The notes beneath the pieces were generated by a model. That model was not told the origin of the DNA, searched no databases, and worked only from the letters and a program-made list of their open reading frames with translations. From the NCBI GenBank assembly GCA_015501585.1, contig JADNRY010000011.1, positions 372,001 to 436,000 of the forward strand: a stretch of DNA of 64,000 nt, read 5' to 3'. Shown piece after piece: positions 52,732-64,000 of the stretch; the first letter of the stretch is position 1; the number at the start of each line of letters is the position of its first letter. Both the position numbers and the translations under genes were made by a program. The DNA comes from Rhodocollybia butyracea. Taxonomy: Eukaryota; Basidiomycota; Agaricomycetes; Agaricales; Omphalotaceae.

Positions 52732-53108
52732 TTACTTGGCTGCGGGCCAAGTGGGCTTGGAAAGCTGGAAAGACGAGGATGATGGTGGGTGAAAGGCAAA
52801 ACAGTTGTTTGTTGAGTTGATAAATAGTATTATTATTACTCTACTGAATCTAAAAATAATGAACCCCTTTTAATACTACTGATTTTCTTTGTTCATCACG
52901 GTTCCGGGCCCGTTCCTCCAATACTTCTCTATCTCCAAGTTTTACTTGTAAGTTCTCTTCACATCCTCTCTCATACACAACTTTATATTCAGGCAGTGAG
53001 ATTCCAACTCTGAGCTCTCCATACATGGTGACAGTTCTGTTCTCTCTCGACTGTCGTGTCCTATTATTGGCCAGTAAGATCAGTTCGGTTAACGCCCCTT
53101 GATTAAAT
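52732..53108. other. Intergenic between membrane orphan and SIN3
   Basis: AT-rich, no coding frame. It includes an ATTATTATTACTCTACT run at about 52830-52846. This gap contains the 3' end of SIN3 transcripts and the promoter of the membrane protein gene. Confidence 0.5.
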
Positions 53109-56100
53109 TCACCTTTTCAGGAAAACAGGGCCAACCTCTTTACTTCGCGCCGGTACCCACTCGGTTGGATGACGCAGAACCCAGCTGTCCACGTACTCTC
53201 TCCATCGAGTCCGACTGAGAGGCTTTCGCAAACTGTTGGCACTTGCATCATCCGGTCTCATTAAATGAACCCGCATTATATTCGAATCTCGCTCCTAGAC
53301 GATGTTAGTATTTTGACTGTTGATCCAGGAATAGACGTACCCATTGAATCTTGTAGAGATGGCCATCCTGCCCAACATGCGTTTCCGCCTCCCTGCGATA
53401 CCGGATGATGTCCTGATTGGTTATCCATTCAGACACTTGAGCACTCTGGAGCAAGGCCCACAGCTCCTGACACTTCGCATCAGAGATTATGGTCTGAACC
53501 TGTAAAGCATGCTGAGATCCGCGCAACCTTCGCAACGTAAAAAGACTCACCTGTTTGACAAGAGCTATAATCAACTTGTCCAAAGTAAACAAATGGTATG
53601 CCTAAGAATAGCGAATCATTTGAGCTATTCTTATAAGGGCAAAAAATGGTCTATACCCACCTTATTGCCAAAAAACCATCTCATGTGCTCTTCAAAAGAA
53701 ATTTGATCCAAGTCGCCTGCAAATACTTTCTCGCACGCATCCAGCAAATACATGTAAACCATATTGCTGCCACCTTGCAATTGGTCCATAGCTTGCGTCA
53801 GAACCGTCGCTGGACCGTTGGGATCATCGAGACCCAACTGAACCGCCACAGGATTTGACAGTAAATGAGAATGCTTTTTCTCCGCAAGTTCTCGACCAAT
53901 CTCCTTACACATCAGGAGACGAGAATAGAGCAGCTAGAAGTAGCACAAATTAGTAACGACGCTCGCCCGAAATGAAAACCGGCTTACCTGAAGTAAGCGG
54001 AAAAGCGTATAGAAAGTAGTGTTCGCGAAGAACGGCCTATCGCAATCGCCGCTTCTAGAGTCTTCAGAGTTGGTCAGATCCACGGCTGTCGCTCCTGTAG
54101 CGGAGGTCTCCCTGATCCAAATATCTTCACTGACAGTGGCGGTGGAATCCTCTTCCTGACGAGAGGCAGGTATCAGCGGAGAACGATGGCTGTCTACGTA
54201 TAACGGAGACCCTGCTCTCGAAGCGACGGCAGAGGTTGAGCCTCCTCGTTCTCGCCCGCGGCGCCGCTCTCCAGCTGTTTTGAGTAGCTTCCTCCGCAGG
54301 TCACCAGCGGCAATGCCGTTGGACTGACCAGAAACTTTTCTTCCACCTTTAGAAACCGAAGAGTGGTCGATGACGCTACCCTCAGTTGTAGCGTTGAGGT
54401 CATCAATTACTCCATCATGTGGTGGTTCACAAGCGACGTTGAAATCGGTGACAGGATACATGAAGAGCGTCGGGACGAATAATCTGAGGAATTTTTCAAC
54501 GCTCCGCCGTTCTGGGGGACTGTACTGACCCTGAGAGCGATCAAGGAACGAGTAGACTAGCTTCAAGCAATCATGTAACACTGAGGTGTCCTGAATCTGG
54601 TATTCGAGTTGGGCTTTGAGAGATCCAGAGGCGAACGTAGGGATCCAGGCTTTCTGCTTCCCCTTCTCATCTCCGTTCAAAGACTGAGGAAGAAATTCTT
54701 CGAGATCCTCGATTTGTTGCGCCTGAATTGCCTCGACGTCCGCGATAAAATGTTTCGCAGTGATACACTTTTTATCGTTCTGCTTGAAACTAATACCTTG
54801 ATGATCGAGAGACTTGTGAAAGTTTTTACAGTCGACCTCCCGCCATGTACGACTCCATTCACGATGGGCTCGCCGCCATTCATCATCTTTCTGCTTCAGT
54901 CTAGCAACGACAACAGGCACGGCGACGCCTGGACAGTCTTGTAGGGCTTGCAAAATTTCCACGCCGTTATCGCGGCCGTAAACCTTCTTGATAATCCGGG
55001 TGTAAATGCACTTGCTCGGACCACCAAGGCCAGGCGGAAGCTTGAACAGACTACGTTCTTCAGCCGTCATTCCCTCGATACGCGCATTAAGTGGATCAAG
55101 GATCGCAATAGTACGCGTCATGGCTTCGAGATGGACATGATACTCGTGCCGCTCTTCCTCACTCTTATGAAGAGCATCTTCAAAAGAGTTTTTCTTGAGT
55201 GTCAAGAAACCGGCTTCTTCGGACGCCCATGTAGGATGAGAAACCCATTCATCGTTTAGGACAGAGCGGCAAAGCTCATCTCGGCCTGAACAAGCAAGAC
55301 GAACTTCCTAGAAATAAGCGGAGATAAGAAACGGCCATACTGAAGATAAGACAAAATGACTAACACTCCATGGTAGTTTTCGATAGCTTGGCCCCTGTCC
55401 CTCGTCGCTGGGCTGTGCAGCTAATGCCTCAGGCGGACCAGTACGAATACTACCAGGAGGTCCATTCTCGACGTCATCCTGCTTTGAATCGTACCCAAGA
55501 ACTTCCTTGAACTCGTCCATGAGATCCCCTTCCCCGAGAAAGACCGTCGCACGGGTGATCAAGAGCTTCACATCTATGATATCTTTAGAGTAAAGATTTA
55601 GAAGCTTCAGGAACTCTTCGTAAACTTCGCGATTCTCAAGCGTCTTTTTTGCCCGATCGAAGAACATGAGTTTACCAGGAGTAGTAGGAAGAGGTGGTGC
55701 AGGAGCAAAAGTGGGCACCGGTGGGGGTGGGGGTAGATGGTGAACGGGAGCAGCGTGAACGGGAGGAAGTTGTGGGGAATTGGGAAGCTGGAAAGGAGAG
55801 AATGAAGGAGATGATGGATCGCCTTTGTGAATCTTTGGTTTTTTAGCCTGTGAGTGAGTAAACAAAGGAATCATTATTAGGCCACTTTTCTCTTGGTCTT
55901 TCACTTTGTCACGCACCCGACTGAGCGCCGTTTTCGTAGGAGGCACTGGTGTCGGTTCTTTCTCTATAACACGCTTCTTGCGCTTCGCGCTGGGAGCAGC
56001 TGGTTTCTTTGCGCCTTTCTCAGGAGAGGCTGAATTTGAATTTTCCCACTGCTGTGAACCGGGACCAAGTCCGGATTGTGGAGCCGCGTGTCCAGTAACC

Positions 56101-57186
56101 TCAGGAAGAAAGTCTTTAAACTCTGCTAGAAGATCGGGCGCGTCCTTGAACAAGACTTGCACTTGAACATATACCTGGGACTAGCAGTACAATATCAGCT
56201 ATGATTAACATTCGAGATGCAAGTAGCTTACGTCCTGAAGATGTCTTTGTTCCTTCTGATACGCCTGCAAGATATCCAAAAACTGTTTGTAAGTATTCGC
56301 ATCATCGGAATATCTGGCTTTGATTTTATTGAGATACTGGATGGCGTGGTTGAATTCCCCTCCCTGTGGCTGGGTTTCGATCGAGTTTTTATTGTTCAAA
56401 TTGCCGAGTAAAGATGCAGCAGCAGTTGTTTGGGTTTGCTGAAGACTGGGCGAGAATTGCTGATCAAAGCTAATGGATTGATGAGGTACTTGAAATGGCT
56501 GCTGGGGCGTCATTGATCGTGACAGAGGATTTGCAGGTGCATGAGCAGGCGGCCCGTTGGGGGCGTGAATTCCGGGGAAAGCAAAAGGCTGGGCAATATT
56601 TGGCCCAAAGCCAGGAATATCGCGAGATGGATGTGAAATTGTACGAGGAGCATGGCTTGTGGAGCTCGTAGTGGTCTGTGTTGTGGTACCTGTTGGAGTA
56701 GTCACGGTGATTCTATTTGGGTCTAGTGGATCTCCAGAAACGTCGATGCGATATCCGACAGGCAGAAATGTGTTAAACCCTTGGATCAACGGAGGATTTC
56801 CATGGAAAAGTCTCGATACTCGGTCAATGACCCCAGGAGTATCGATCCTGAAAGTAATGAGTACTAAAACACGACTGGAAATTGTGTAAAACGCACTGCT
56901 GGCTCTTGAAATCCTTCATGATATCCAAAAACTTGTTGTAGACCTCCGGTTTCTCGGAAAACTGATGTTTTACTGCATCTAGATAGCTGAGAGCATCTGT
57001 GACATTCAGAGGACGAGATATTTCTGGTGGCTGAGCAGGAGAGGGCCCAGCAACAACATTCTGCTCCGCCTGTGGTCGCGGCGTTAATGGTTTGGGAGTT
57101 CTGGGCATCACTGTCGGGTTTCCTAAGGCTAGATGAGATGCTGGACGGGAGACTGGAGAGTTTTCTCGAGTAGGGAATGCAGACAT
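53109..57186 (-). CDS. SIN3: SIN3 transcriptional corepressor
   Basis: The scaffold of the Rpd3/HDAC complex, acting in the nucleus. The start is [15 protein letters not shown]. Three paired amphipathic helix domains are present: PAH1 ([39 protein letters not shown]), PAH2 ([38 protein letters not shown]) and PAH3 ([33 protein letters not shown]). The Sin3 family/HDAC-interacting block shows [43 protein letters not shown] and [13 protein letters not shown]. The C-terminal block runs through [24 protein letters not shown] and RLLQVLY-like RLLQ. The stop TGA follows VFLKR at 53109-53111. Several PAH loops differ from classical SIN3 only in linker length. The exons in the PAH region are split by short introns. 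Confidence 0.93.
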
Positions 57187-57649
57187 GACCGAAGCTTACG
57201 ATGGCATGTAGAACTTCGCAAGATGGTTCAAGACCACGTGGTTATCTTATCTTGGATTTACGATTTCAAGTTAGGGGCTTTAATAATAATGGTTTGGTTC
57301 AAGTACAAGGAGCTCGTATGGTCGGTATACATTTTCAGAACGGTCGGTCAAGCATGTAAATTGCAAGAATGCGGGAGATAATGTAGTAGCAATAATGATA
57401 TATAATGAACGAATGTAGGGGGTTCAAGGTGCCTCCTGGAGTGAAGGAGGCATCGTCTGACTGCGAGCACGGGTTAGTTGAGGCCGTAGATCCTGTGGCA
57501 AGGGTGGTAGAGCTGGAGGAGGGAGGAAATATGGTGCTTCGTAAGGCTGTGTACGCGGGCGCACAACCAAAGATTTCTGCTTCTGGCCTGATTTCATAGC
57601 AGAGTGCTATGATAGAGTGTAAGCTAATATACTGTTTGGTAAACCAGAG

Positions 57650-58490
57650 TTACTGTACCTTGGATTTATCACTGGTCGGATGCCCATTCGATTCCGATTT
57701 GAAGAACGACATGCTACGAGCAGCGCGGACGGTCTTATGGGTGGAACAGGTGGCTATTCTACGACTTGTAGCAGGTTTCCTTTGTAAATCGTGGAAGGCC
57801 AGGTCTTCATCTGAAGGGATCACAACTAGCTGGGGAATATCTGATGTCCAGCTTGGCATCGGGGGGAAATAGTCATTGGTTGGAGGCGACAGCCCCCTCG
57901 GAAATGAAGGCTCAGACGATGATGGTTTCAAAGAATGTGAGGATTTTAGATATGCTGAGCCGGAGGAAACAAAACAGTCTTCTGTAGATGGAACAGAGGA
58001 TTTACGTCCACTTCTACGACGTGTTTTGCGTCGAAAAGATGTGGATCGTAACACTTTCGTTCGCTGCCGGAATAAGGTCGGAGAAAACGCGTACAAAACT
58101 GCGGTTATGACACTCTGTACAGCGACTATAAGTGTTCAGAATTAGAATTATGCAGTTTGTTGACTCACCAGTGTGAACCCCATGAATCCTAAAAGAAGAC
58201 TGACACTTTTAACCATGAAACCTCGCGCCGGGCTAGCCAGCGGGGACAACGTTTCTTTCATGAAAGTCGGTGACATGGGAGACAGTGGTGATATGTAGGG
58301 TGCGGACGCAGTTCTTATTTGCGACCAACTAGCAGTTTCAGCCTGTGCGCTGCACAGAACGGTATCCAGAAATTAATACAAATGAAGCGATCACCGTATC
58401 TGGATGTTCGAAAGGAAAAAAGACCGTCGAAGTCAGAACGACACTTGAGCTAGAGCTGGAAGCGGCGGGCAGTGGCTGGAAACTGAACAT
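57650..58490 (-). CDS. Small single-pass membrane orphan
   Basis: I do not recognise this protein. Start at 58490 gives MFSFQPLPAASSSSSVVLTSTVFFPFEHPDT. An intron (GTGATC to GCACAG) leads to AETASWSQIRTASAPYISPLSP, then GFMVKSVSLLLGFMGFTLV. A second intron (donor GTCAAC, acceptor TTATAG) leads to IAVQSVITAVLYAFSPTLF. The two junctions together make one or two transmembrane helices near the middle. The rest is a basic, Ser-rich tail (RRKTRRRSGRK, SSSEPSFPRG) of about 130 residues. Both junctions are inferred from reading-frame continuity only. Upstream starts are possible, as is a first exon beyond 58500. Confidence 0.5.
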
Positions 58491-59553
58491 TATAAGTACG
58501 GGCCCTATATAAGATTTCGGAAGGTCGGCTAAAATGGAACTACTTACGCAGTTACCTGACAGCTACGGAACGCCCCCAGTGGCCGCCGCGGCTGTACGGC
58601 AATCCATGATGAGTAGAAAAGCTGTACATCACCAAGCACTAACTTCGCCGGAAAGTTGTTCGAGTTTCGGCTGAAACGGTAGCTGCGTAGGGCTCACCTA
58701 CCGGGATCTGACAGGAAGTACTTCCTGTGTGTGTATGTAGAGACGTCGATTTAGCGCCCATTCAGACTAAAACTCTGAAGGATTCAAAGATACCGACGAG
58801 TGGCATCCATGGTGGAATGGCTTAAGTTCTGTTGCCATTGGCACATCAAAGACTCAGTACTCAGCTCTTGCACGCAGAGATTTCCCCAGACAAATCACCA
58901 CCTGCGGCTTGGAGGTGTGAGTGGAAGAGATTAATGAGATATATACTAACAGTAGAAAGTAATTATACTTCTTGTCCTTCTTCTTACCCGCGACCACAAG
59001 CGTGCATGCAGGCTGCAGAAGACCTTCGGGCATTTCTGGAGACACATCAGTACAATATAATTTTCAATTGTCGCTCGTCAGCTGTCCGTATGGCGGAGCA
59101 CAGGAATTAGTTTCGAAATTCGAGATTTTGAAGGGGTGAATATTGGGACGTGCAGTCAAAATATTTTTTGGGCAAACCCAGTCCCTTTAAATGTGTAGAT
59201 CTTATCTTGAATTTGGTGAGGTCCTATGTCGAAGATATCCCCCAACCGGTTTATATTAAAGTTTATTTGAGCTCGCTGTAGGTGTAAAATCCGAAGTAGT
59301 GGTGTAACCGACGTGGTCCCAGCTCGTATTGCGCCATATATGATATACGTGTGATGCGCAGTCTCCATAATGCGAGACTCAGCGCAAACGTCGAAACTGC
59401 GCACGAAATAAAAAACAGGAGTAAGTTGAATAGTTAGCACAGCTGTACGTGTATATGTAATATGACAACATTAATAAGCGCCACTGCCTCGGTCTCCAGA
59501 GCTCCCTTCTCCAGCGCCCTTTATTTTCGCCCTTTCCGAATCCTTTCTCCTCC
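58491..59553. other. Intergenic, no gene supported
   Basis: Short open frames (58832-59110 + and 59156-59440 -) lack motifs and are probably chance. The right end holds the PalI promoter and leader, with a CT-rich stretch (about 59500-59555) typical of fungal start regions. Confidence 0.5.
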
Positions 59554-61243
59554 ATGGGCTGTTTACGTCCTGCCACTCCTGGTTTTCTGTGCACCCTTAC
59601 AGCGACAATTCTACTCGCCATTGTCTCTTTCTGTGTCCCTCTCTTCAAATCCGTTTTCTTTCTTAAAGCCGCTATATCAGAGGATGGATTTAACGGAACA
59701 ATAACCTTTGGAACTTTGGGCTACTGTCTAGAGCTGGCGAACGGTACTACATGCTCCAAGCCCTCCATAGGCTATGAACTTGGTGTGTAAAACCGGATCT
59801 GTGCGCTGAGAATCGACTGATCGACTAGATAGACATAAACAGCCTCGTAGGCGACACAACACAGATCCAGATTCCTCAGGTAGCCGTTAAATGGATAACT
59901 TATGCCCTTGTCCTTCATATCGTCGCCCTTGTCCTTTCCGCAATCTCGTCCGTCTTTGGTCTTCTCGCTCACATCCGAGAGATGTCCATGACTTGCTGCA
60001 GCACCTGCGTTTCGGGTTTCGCAGCAGCTGTTGCCTTCCTTGCGTTTGTATTCGACCTTGCTTTGTTCTTCATTGCAAAATCCAGAATTAACGCTGTAGG
60101 ATCCGCCAGCTTTGGTAACGCAACATGGCTTACAGTAGCCGCATGGGTGCTTTTGTTCTTCAGTGGATGCTTCTATACTCTTGGACGTTGCTGTATCAGT
60201 GATCGTGGCCCGCGTAACAGAGATGGGAAGGATCATGAACGCGGTCCTACTAATGGTAATGTTGGCAATGCGTACGGTGGCAATGGGTACAACGATTATG
60301 CTGAGCAAATGCGGATGGATGCGGTCAAAGCTGAAGTCGATAGGAAGGCTAGACAAAAGGAAGTTGGATTGCCCGCATTCGAAGAGACGCAACCTCTCAC
60401 CGGTCGCGTTGAGGGCGACAGTGTATATACAGAGTCCTCCTACGAAGACAATACTCCCACTCTGCCCGCACAGTCTGGGTACGGCAGGCGCCCAGCTGGA
60501 AATGGTGCTGGTGGTTACGCTGGTGGAGGCTACGTTCAGGCGCCAGCTGGAACACGGGCTATTGACGGTTATTACAACACTCCCGTCCAGGCCGCCGCCC
60601 CTGTACCCAACATGTACCCACCACACCCTCAGAGGCAAGGTAGTTCTCATACCTACGCCCCTTCTACATACAGCAATAATGCGCCCCCGTCTCCACGAGT
60701 TGCCTCTCCACCTACCAACCAGTACCTCGCGGCGGGTTTCGCTCATGACCGTGCCCCCACGGGCAACTCTCTAGGCGCCCAAAGTTATGGCCATACCGCC
60801 GGAGGTACCACCTGTACGTTCGGTTTTCTTACTCTTTCATTGAATTACGTTAACATGAGACTTATCTAGACCATTCCGCATACGAACACCCAAACAGCTA
60901 TTCGCAGTATGAACATCCTCAGCCTCAACCTTCGTACATCCAACCTCAGCCTAATTATAATCAACCTGGCTATTATGCTAGTACAACGCCAGAACATGGC
61001 TATACTGGATATGGCTCAAACTCAGTGCCCCCCCTTCCTGAACGCTCGGGATCTGTTCCAGCTTTCCCTGAGCATCCATCGACCACAGGATTCGTTGCTT
61101 ATTCTGCCGGTTCCCCTTCATCGACACCTGGTCCATCAGCGACAGGACCACAACGCACTATGTCCCCTCATCAATATGACGATAGCCCACCTGTGTATGA
61201 TGCAGGTATGGGTCATGTAGTTGGTGCTTGGGGTAAGAGTTAA
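59554..61243 (+). CDS. PalI/Rim9 family pH-signalling membrane protein (SUR7/PalI)
   Basis: A four-helix plasma-membrane protein of the SUR7/PalI family, which in ascomycetes assists the PalH/Rim21 alkaline-pH sensor. Exons 59554-59782, 59833-60813 and 60870-61243 give 527 residues in frame. The N-terminus (MGCLRPATPGFLCTLTATILLAIVSF) is TM1. A short loop with the family motif TFGTLGYCLELANGTTCSKPSIGYEL follows. TM2 to TM4 are ALVLHIVALVLSAISSVFGLLA, FAAAVAFLAFVFDLALFFIA and LTVAAWVLLFFSGCFYTLGRCC. The cytosolic tail is about 320 residues of Gly/Pro/Tyr/Gln-rich low complexity with PPLP, PSYIQP and SPPVYD motifs, possibly binding WW or ESCRT partners. The palI tail in other fungi is also Gly/Pro-rich. 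An upstream ATG at 59462 is in another frame. Confidence 0.88.
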
Positions 61244-61377
61244 ATGCCAAGTGTCTCGTTTTCTCGTTTTCTTTCTGGACAATTATTATCTATTTATTCA
61301 TTTTCATTTTCCTTCTCCCAGCAATGTGTTACATAATGAATCATACCCATTTCATTAGTATTGACACTCGTTCATCT

Positions 61378-63160
61378 TCAGAGCTCCTCTCTCTGTTCGG
61401 GCTTGGAAGGCGAAGGAGGACGGTCAGATAAGAGCATGGACAAAAAATCATGAACTAAATCTGCGGCCGCGATACCAGTGATCTCAGCTATTCTTGTCAG
61501 CTTCCTGCGCTCTGTGGAGATACTACGGCGTACTCACCGTTGTCGTAAGCGGGCGACACTTCCACAATGTCCGCACCTCTGCAGCTACATTAGCACTCGT
61601 CGAATGAGGAAATTTCAGTACGTACACGAAATTCAATCCTGCAAGCCCGCGAAGGATGCGCTTGACTTCACGAGTCGTCCAACCACCTGCTTCAGGTGTT
61701 CCCGCTGTTGAAATGTTGAGTCATGCTCAATGATTAAAATATTCAGACTCTCAACTAGCTGGTGCTAATCCTGGGTCTAAAAGATAGTCAGCTCTACGCA
61801 TATATTTCAAACCTAACACTCAAACCTATCACATCTATGTCCAAGCTGGAATTTCATTAATTATACGACCCCAGCAAAGTGCGTACCACGAACCTTAAAT
61901 AAACAGGAGTCGACCCAATCCTTTTGCGAATACGCCGTATGATCTCAGTTATACCCAAGTCGTCGATGTCGTCCCCTGTAATTATTTGAAAACCCACAGC
62001 TTCGTCATTCTCAATGTCTTCTTCTCCCTGTGTAGAAGACACTTGAGTTGGAGACTTTTCATCATACAAACGATCGAGTGCTCACCCCAAGCTTGCATCG
62101 AATACCAGCATGTATACTCGTGTTCGAAATCAGACCCTCTTCTTGCGCAATAGCGAAAAATGTCCCATGTGTCACCCGAGATTGATTCGTTATCCCGCCT
62201 GGGTAGCTCCTCCAAGTGTCCTGTCACAAGAAAGATGGGAATGGGCAAAAGTTGAACCTTTCTAACGTACCAGGTGCGCGTCGAAATGTATCACAGAAAC
62301 AGGTCCATAGGTCTTGTTCAATGCACGGAGGATGGGAAGTACCTGTGAGGGCATCTCAGCATACTAGGAGGGTTTTCATTATTAGTGACTCACGATGGTG
62401 TGATCTCCCCCCAAACTTCAGAAGAGTGTAAGCTCGATACATAAACAACTGTGTCGGAAGTATACCAACCTGATGATACGGGGAGTGTTCGTTCCCTTTG
62501 CTTTTTCCGGTGTAGCAAGAGGTCTTCGGAGTAGGGTAGAATATGCTACTTCCATTTGATCGATAGCAAGAGCATTATCGAAAGGATTTACGGGAACCTT
62601 CGGTGTTTTAATATCAAGTGTTCAGGAAAATCACACGGATTACTTGAACATACATCTCCACAGTCTATAATTTTGAGGCCTTCCGCAAAAGGGTTGTTTC
62701 CCCAAGCCATGGTATATCCACGAGCTTCGCGTTGCCTTCGACTTCCAGATCGTATTGCATATGGCCCAAAGCGAGCACTGTTTTCTGCGATGAGACGGGC
62801 TACGCGAGACCGGTACACAGCGGTAAATCCTTACCCAGGTCTATATGTCACACCTTGATTATGGATTTCATCGTTAGCATGCTCTATTATCAGAAAGTTG
62901 TGTCATAGGCTTGCACCTGTATCAAATGGTATACCCAAGATCGCGATATCAAATTTTGTTTCTTCGAGCTCTAGACATCGGGCGTATGGTAAGTGACTGA
63001 ATGAGAGAGGTCCTGAAAATGGCTGGTCGATCTGAGGACCGTACTTCTGCAACCAGGTAGCTTCTTGTTGGCCGAAAATATGCTGCTCCGATAAAGGGTC
63101 GTGGGCCCTTATGGGTATAGTGATAGATGCAACCAACGATAAGAGAAAACTAGCGTGCAT
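61378..63160 (-). CDS. Secreted agmatinase/ureohydrolase
   Basis: A binuclear-manganese ureohydrolase of the arginase/agmatinase family. The start MHASFLLSLVASITIPIRA looks like a signal peptide, as in other fungal secreted agmatinases. Downstream are the N-terminal block FDIAILGIPFDTG, ARFGPYAIR (substrate cap), GGDHTI (His ligand), HFDAHL|DTW (Asp-His-Asp, across an intron with donor GTACGT), HAGIRCKLG and LSLDIDVIDPG (two Asp ligands). It ends GTPEAGGWTTREVKRIL and DLVHDFLS, with a short acidic/basic tail. All six metal ligands are present. Substrate (agmatine or another guanidine) cannot be told from the sequence. An internal Glu-rich insertion (about 61980-62060) is unusual. It converges with the PalI gene, stop codons about 135 bases apart. 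Confidence 0.9.
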
Positions 63161-63234
63161 AGTGGTAGTAATGGAAAGAGATTGCGACGTGCGAATAACA
63201 TGATATATAAAGTACAGAACTAAACATCCTTACA

Positions 63235-64000
63235 CTACACCGTCACGCCCGTCGTACGCTTATTGACAGTGCGCAAAGGAATTATTTCCCATCTTCTTCG
63301 AAGCTTCGCTTTTGGGTCCAAGTTCCATTCGCGATCATTAAAGATTGTCAGCATACGGACCTGCCTCTTGGGATCGGGTGAATCATCAACTTCCATTTCC
63401 TCTCCTCGGTCTTGTTCAAGCACCTCTTCTTCAGCAAGATCAACTCCAACACTGGCTACTTCCTCTGGAGTGGCTTTCGTGTCAAGTCCACCAAAGAAAG
63501 AGGTCAAAGGAGTTGTAATGTTTGAAGAGATGAATTGGGAGGCATCATCAATGAAAGTTTTGGGCTTGCGGAGAGGGATAGAGGTCAAGACATAGGTATT
63601 GTGCTTCCAAGCCGTGGAAGGAGTGGCAGGATAGCTCGGGTCGCATTCAAAGCTGACGTGAATCTCGGCTGTGTCGGAAAAGGTAAATCGGGGCAGAGGA
63701 TGTGCATAGGAATTTGGAAAGGGCGGAGATATTGGCCTTCTGTGGCGTAAACAGAGATGATCACCTACAGTCAAGAGAGTAAGTATTTTACCAGTGGATA
63801 TTTCTATTCACTGCACCTTCTATATCGATAGCATGACCTGAGGCTCTCGAGCATAGTGCGCCCGAAGTATCAATAAAGAATACCTGTATACTCGTTCACG
63901 ATACGATCGTCTTATGAAGAGACTACGTACCTGATTGTTAGCCTCCGGGCTTCGACGAGCTAGATAAAATATTCAATAAATGAACAGTAGCTAGCATATA
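63235..64000 (-). CDS. Possible beta-trefoil (ricin-B-like) protein, 5' end outside window
   Basis: The gene runs off the right end of the window, so the start is not visible. The readable exons join in frame as RRSPEANNQ, then VFFIDTSGALCSRASGHAIDIEG, then DHLCLRHRRPISPPFPNSYAHPLPRF. The pattern of NNQ-x-FF-x-D-x-x-G and SGHAIDIEG is like one lobe of a lectin-type beta-trefoil, which is my only clue to the fold. The following part (HNTYVLTSIPLRKPKTFIDD, VDLAEEEVLEQDRGEEMEVDD) is charged and of unknown function. It ends VNKRTTGVTV at the TAG/TGA near 63235. No toxin catalytic domain is present in the visible part. Confidence 0.55.

Noticed and set aside
52361..52792. 143-codon plus-strand ORF
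   Set aside because: Antisense of exon 1 of the single-pass membrane orphan, whose splice junction joins in frame to the TM exon.

Overview
The window is a gene-dense stretch of a filamentous fungal nuclear genome. It is most likely from a basidiomycete of the Agaricomycetes type: almost every gene is broken by many 45-65 bp introns with GTRNGT-like donors and short intergenic gaps, and the proteins are fungal (PalI/Rim9, Syo1, Leo1, Isc1, Ark-type kinase, secreted agmatinase). I identify about 25 protein-coding genes and no rRNA, tRNA or CRISPR array. All product calls rest on motifs read by eye from conceptual translations. Exon borders given below were checked for reading-frame continuity where stated; other spans are CDS limits only.

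Layout, left to right. 0.5-1.7 kb: unrecognised gene (+). 2.0-3.3 kb: Paf1-complex subunit Leo1 (+). 3.7-5.7 kb: ataxin-10-like protein (-). 6.1-6.6 kb: doubtful small ORF. 6.9-7.6 kb: V-ATPase assembly factor Vma12 (+). 7.7-8.5 kb: membrane-anchored orphan (-). 8.6-14.8 kb: ABCC/MRP transporter (-). 15.0-20.1 kb: YLR419W/DHX29-57-type DExH helicase (-), head to head with Prp22/DHX8 at 20.3-24.0 kb (+). 24.2-24.8 kb: NTF2-like mRNA export factor (-), divergent from methionine aminopeptidase 2 at 24.9-26.6 kb (+). 26.8-29.2 kb: alpha/beta hydrolase with a long disordered tail (+). 29.3-30.8 kb: Isc1-type sphingolipid phospholipase C (-). 31.1-35.3 kb: NBR1-like autophagy receptor (-). 35.3-36.5 kb: non-genic, with a probable retroelement remnant. 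36.5-38.7 kb: exonuclease V with ubiquitin-interacting motifs (+). 39.1-40.0 kb: Ctr copper transporter (+). 40.1-44.0 kb: Ark/AAK-type kinase (-). 44.2-46.0 kb: beta-hydroxyacid dehydrogenase (+). 46.0-46.6 kb: RidA family (-). 47.5-50.0 kb: Syo1/HEATR3 (-). 50.9-52.7 kb: single-pass membrane orphan (-). 53.1-57.2 kb: SIN3 corepressor (-). 57.7-58.5 kb: small membrane orphan (-). 59.6-61.2 kb: PalI/Rim9 (+). 61.4-63.2 kb: secreted agmatinase (-). 63.2-64.0 kb: 3' part of a possible beta-trefoil protein (-).

The genes are mostly housekeeping (transcription elongation, splicing, ribosome assembly, nuclear export, corepression, autophagy, pH sensing, copper and vacuolar physiology). They do not form a metabolic cluster. 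I see no prokaryote-type defence system or secondary-metabolite cluster. The best candidates for new biology are tandem ubiquitin-interacting motifs inside an exonuclease V, an NBR1 with four ZZ-type fingers and a terminal LIR-like motif but no visible UBA, and several introns that only make sense as GC-AG introns, one of which splits the DEVH box of a helicase.
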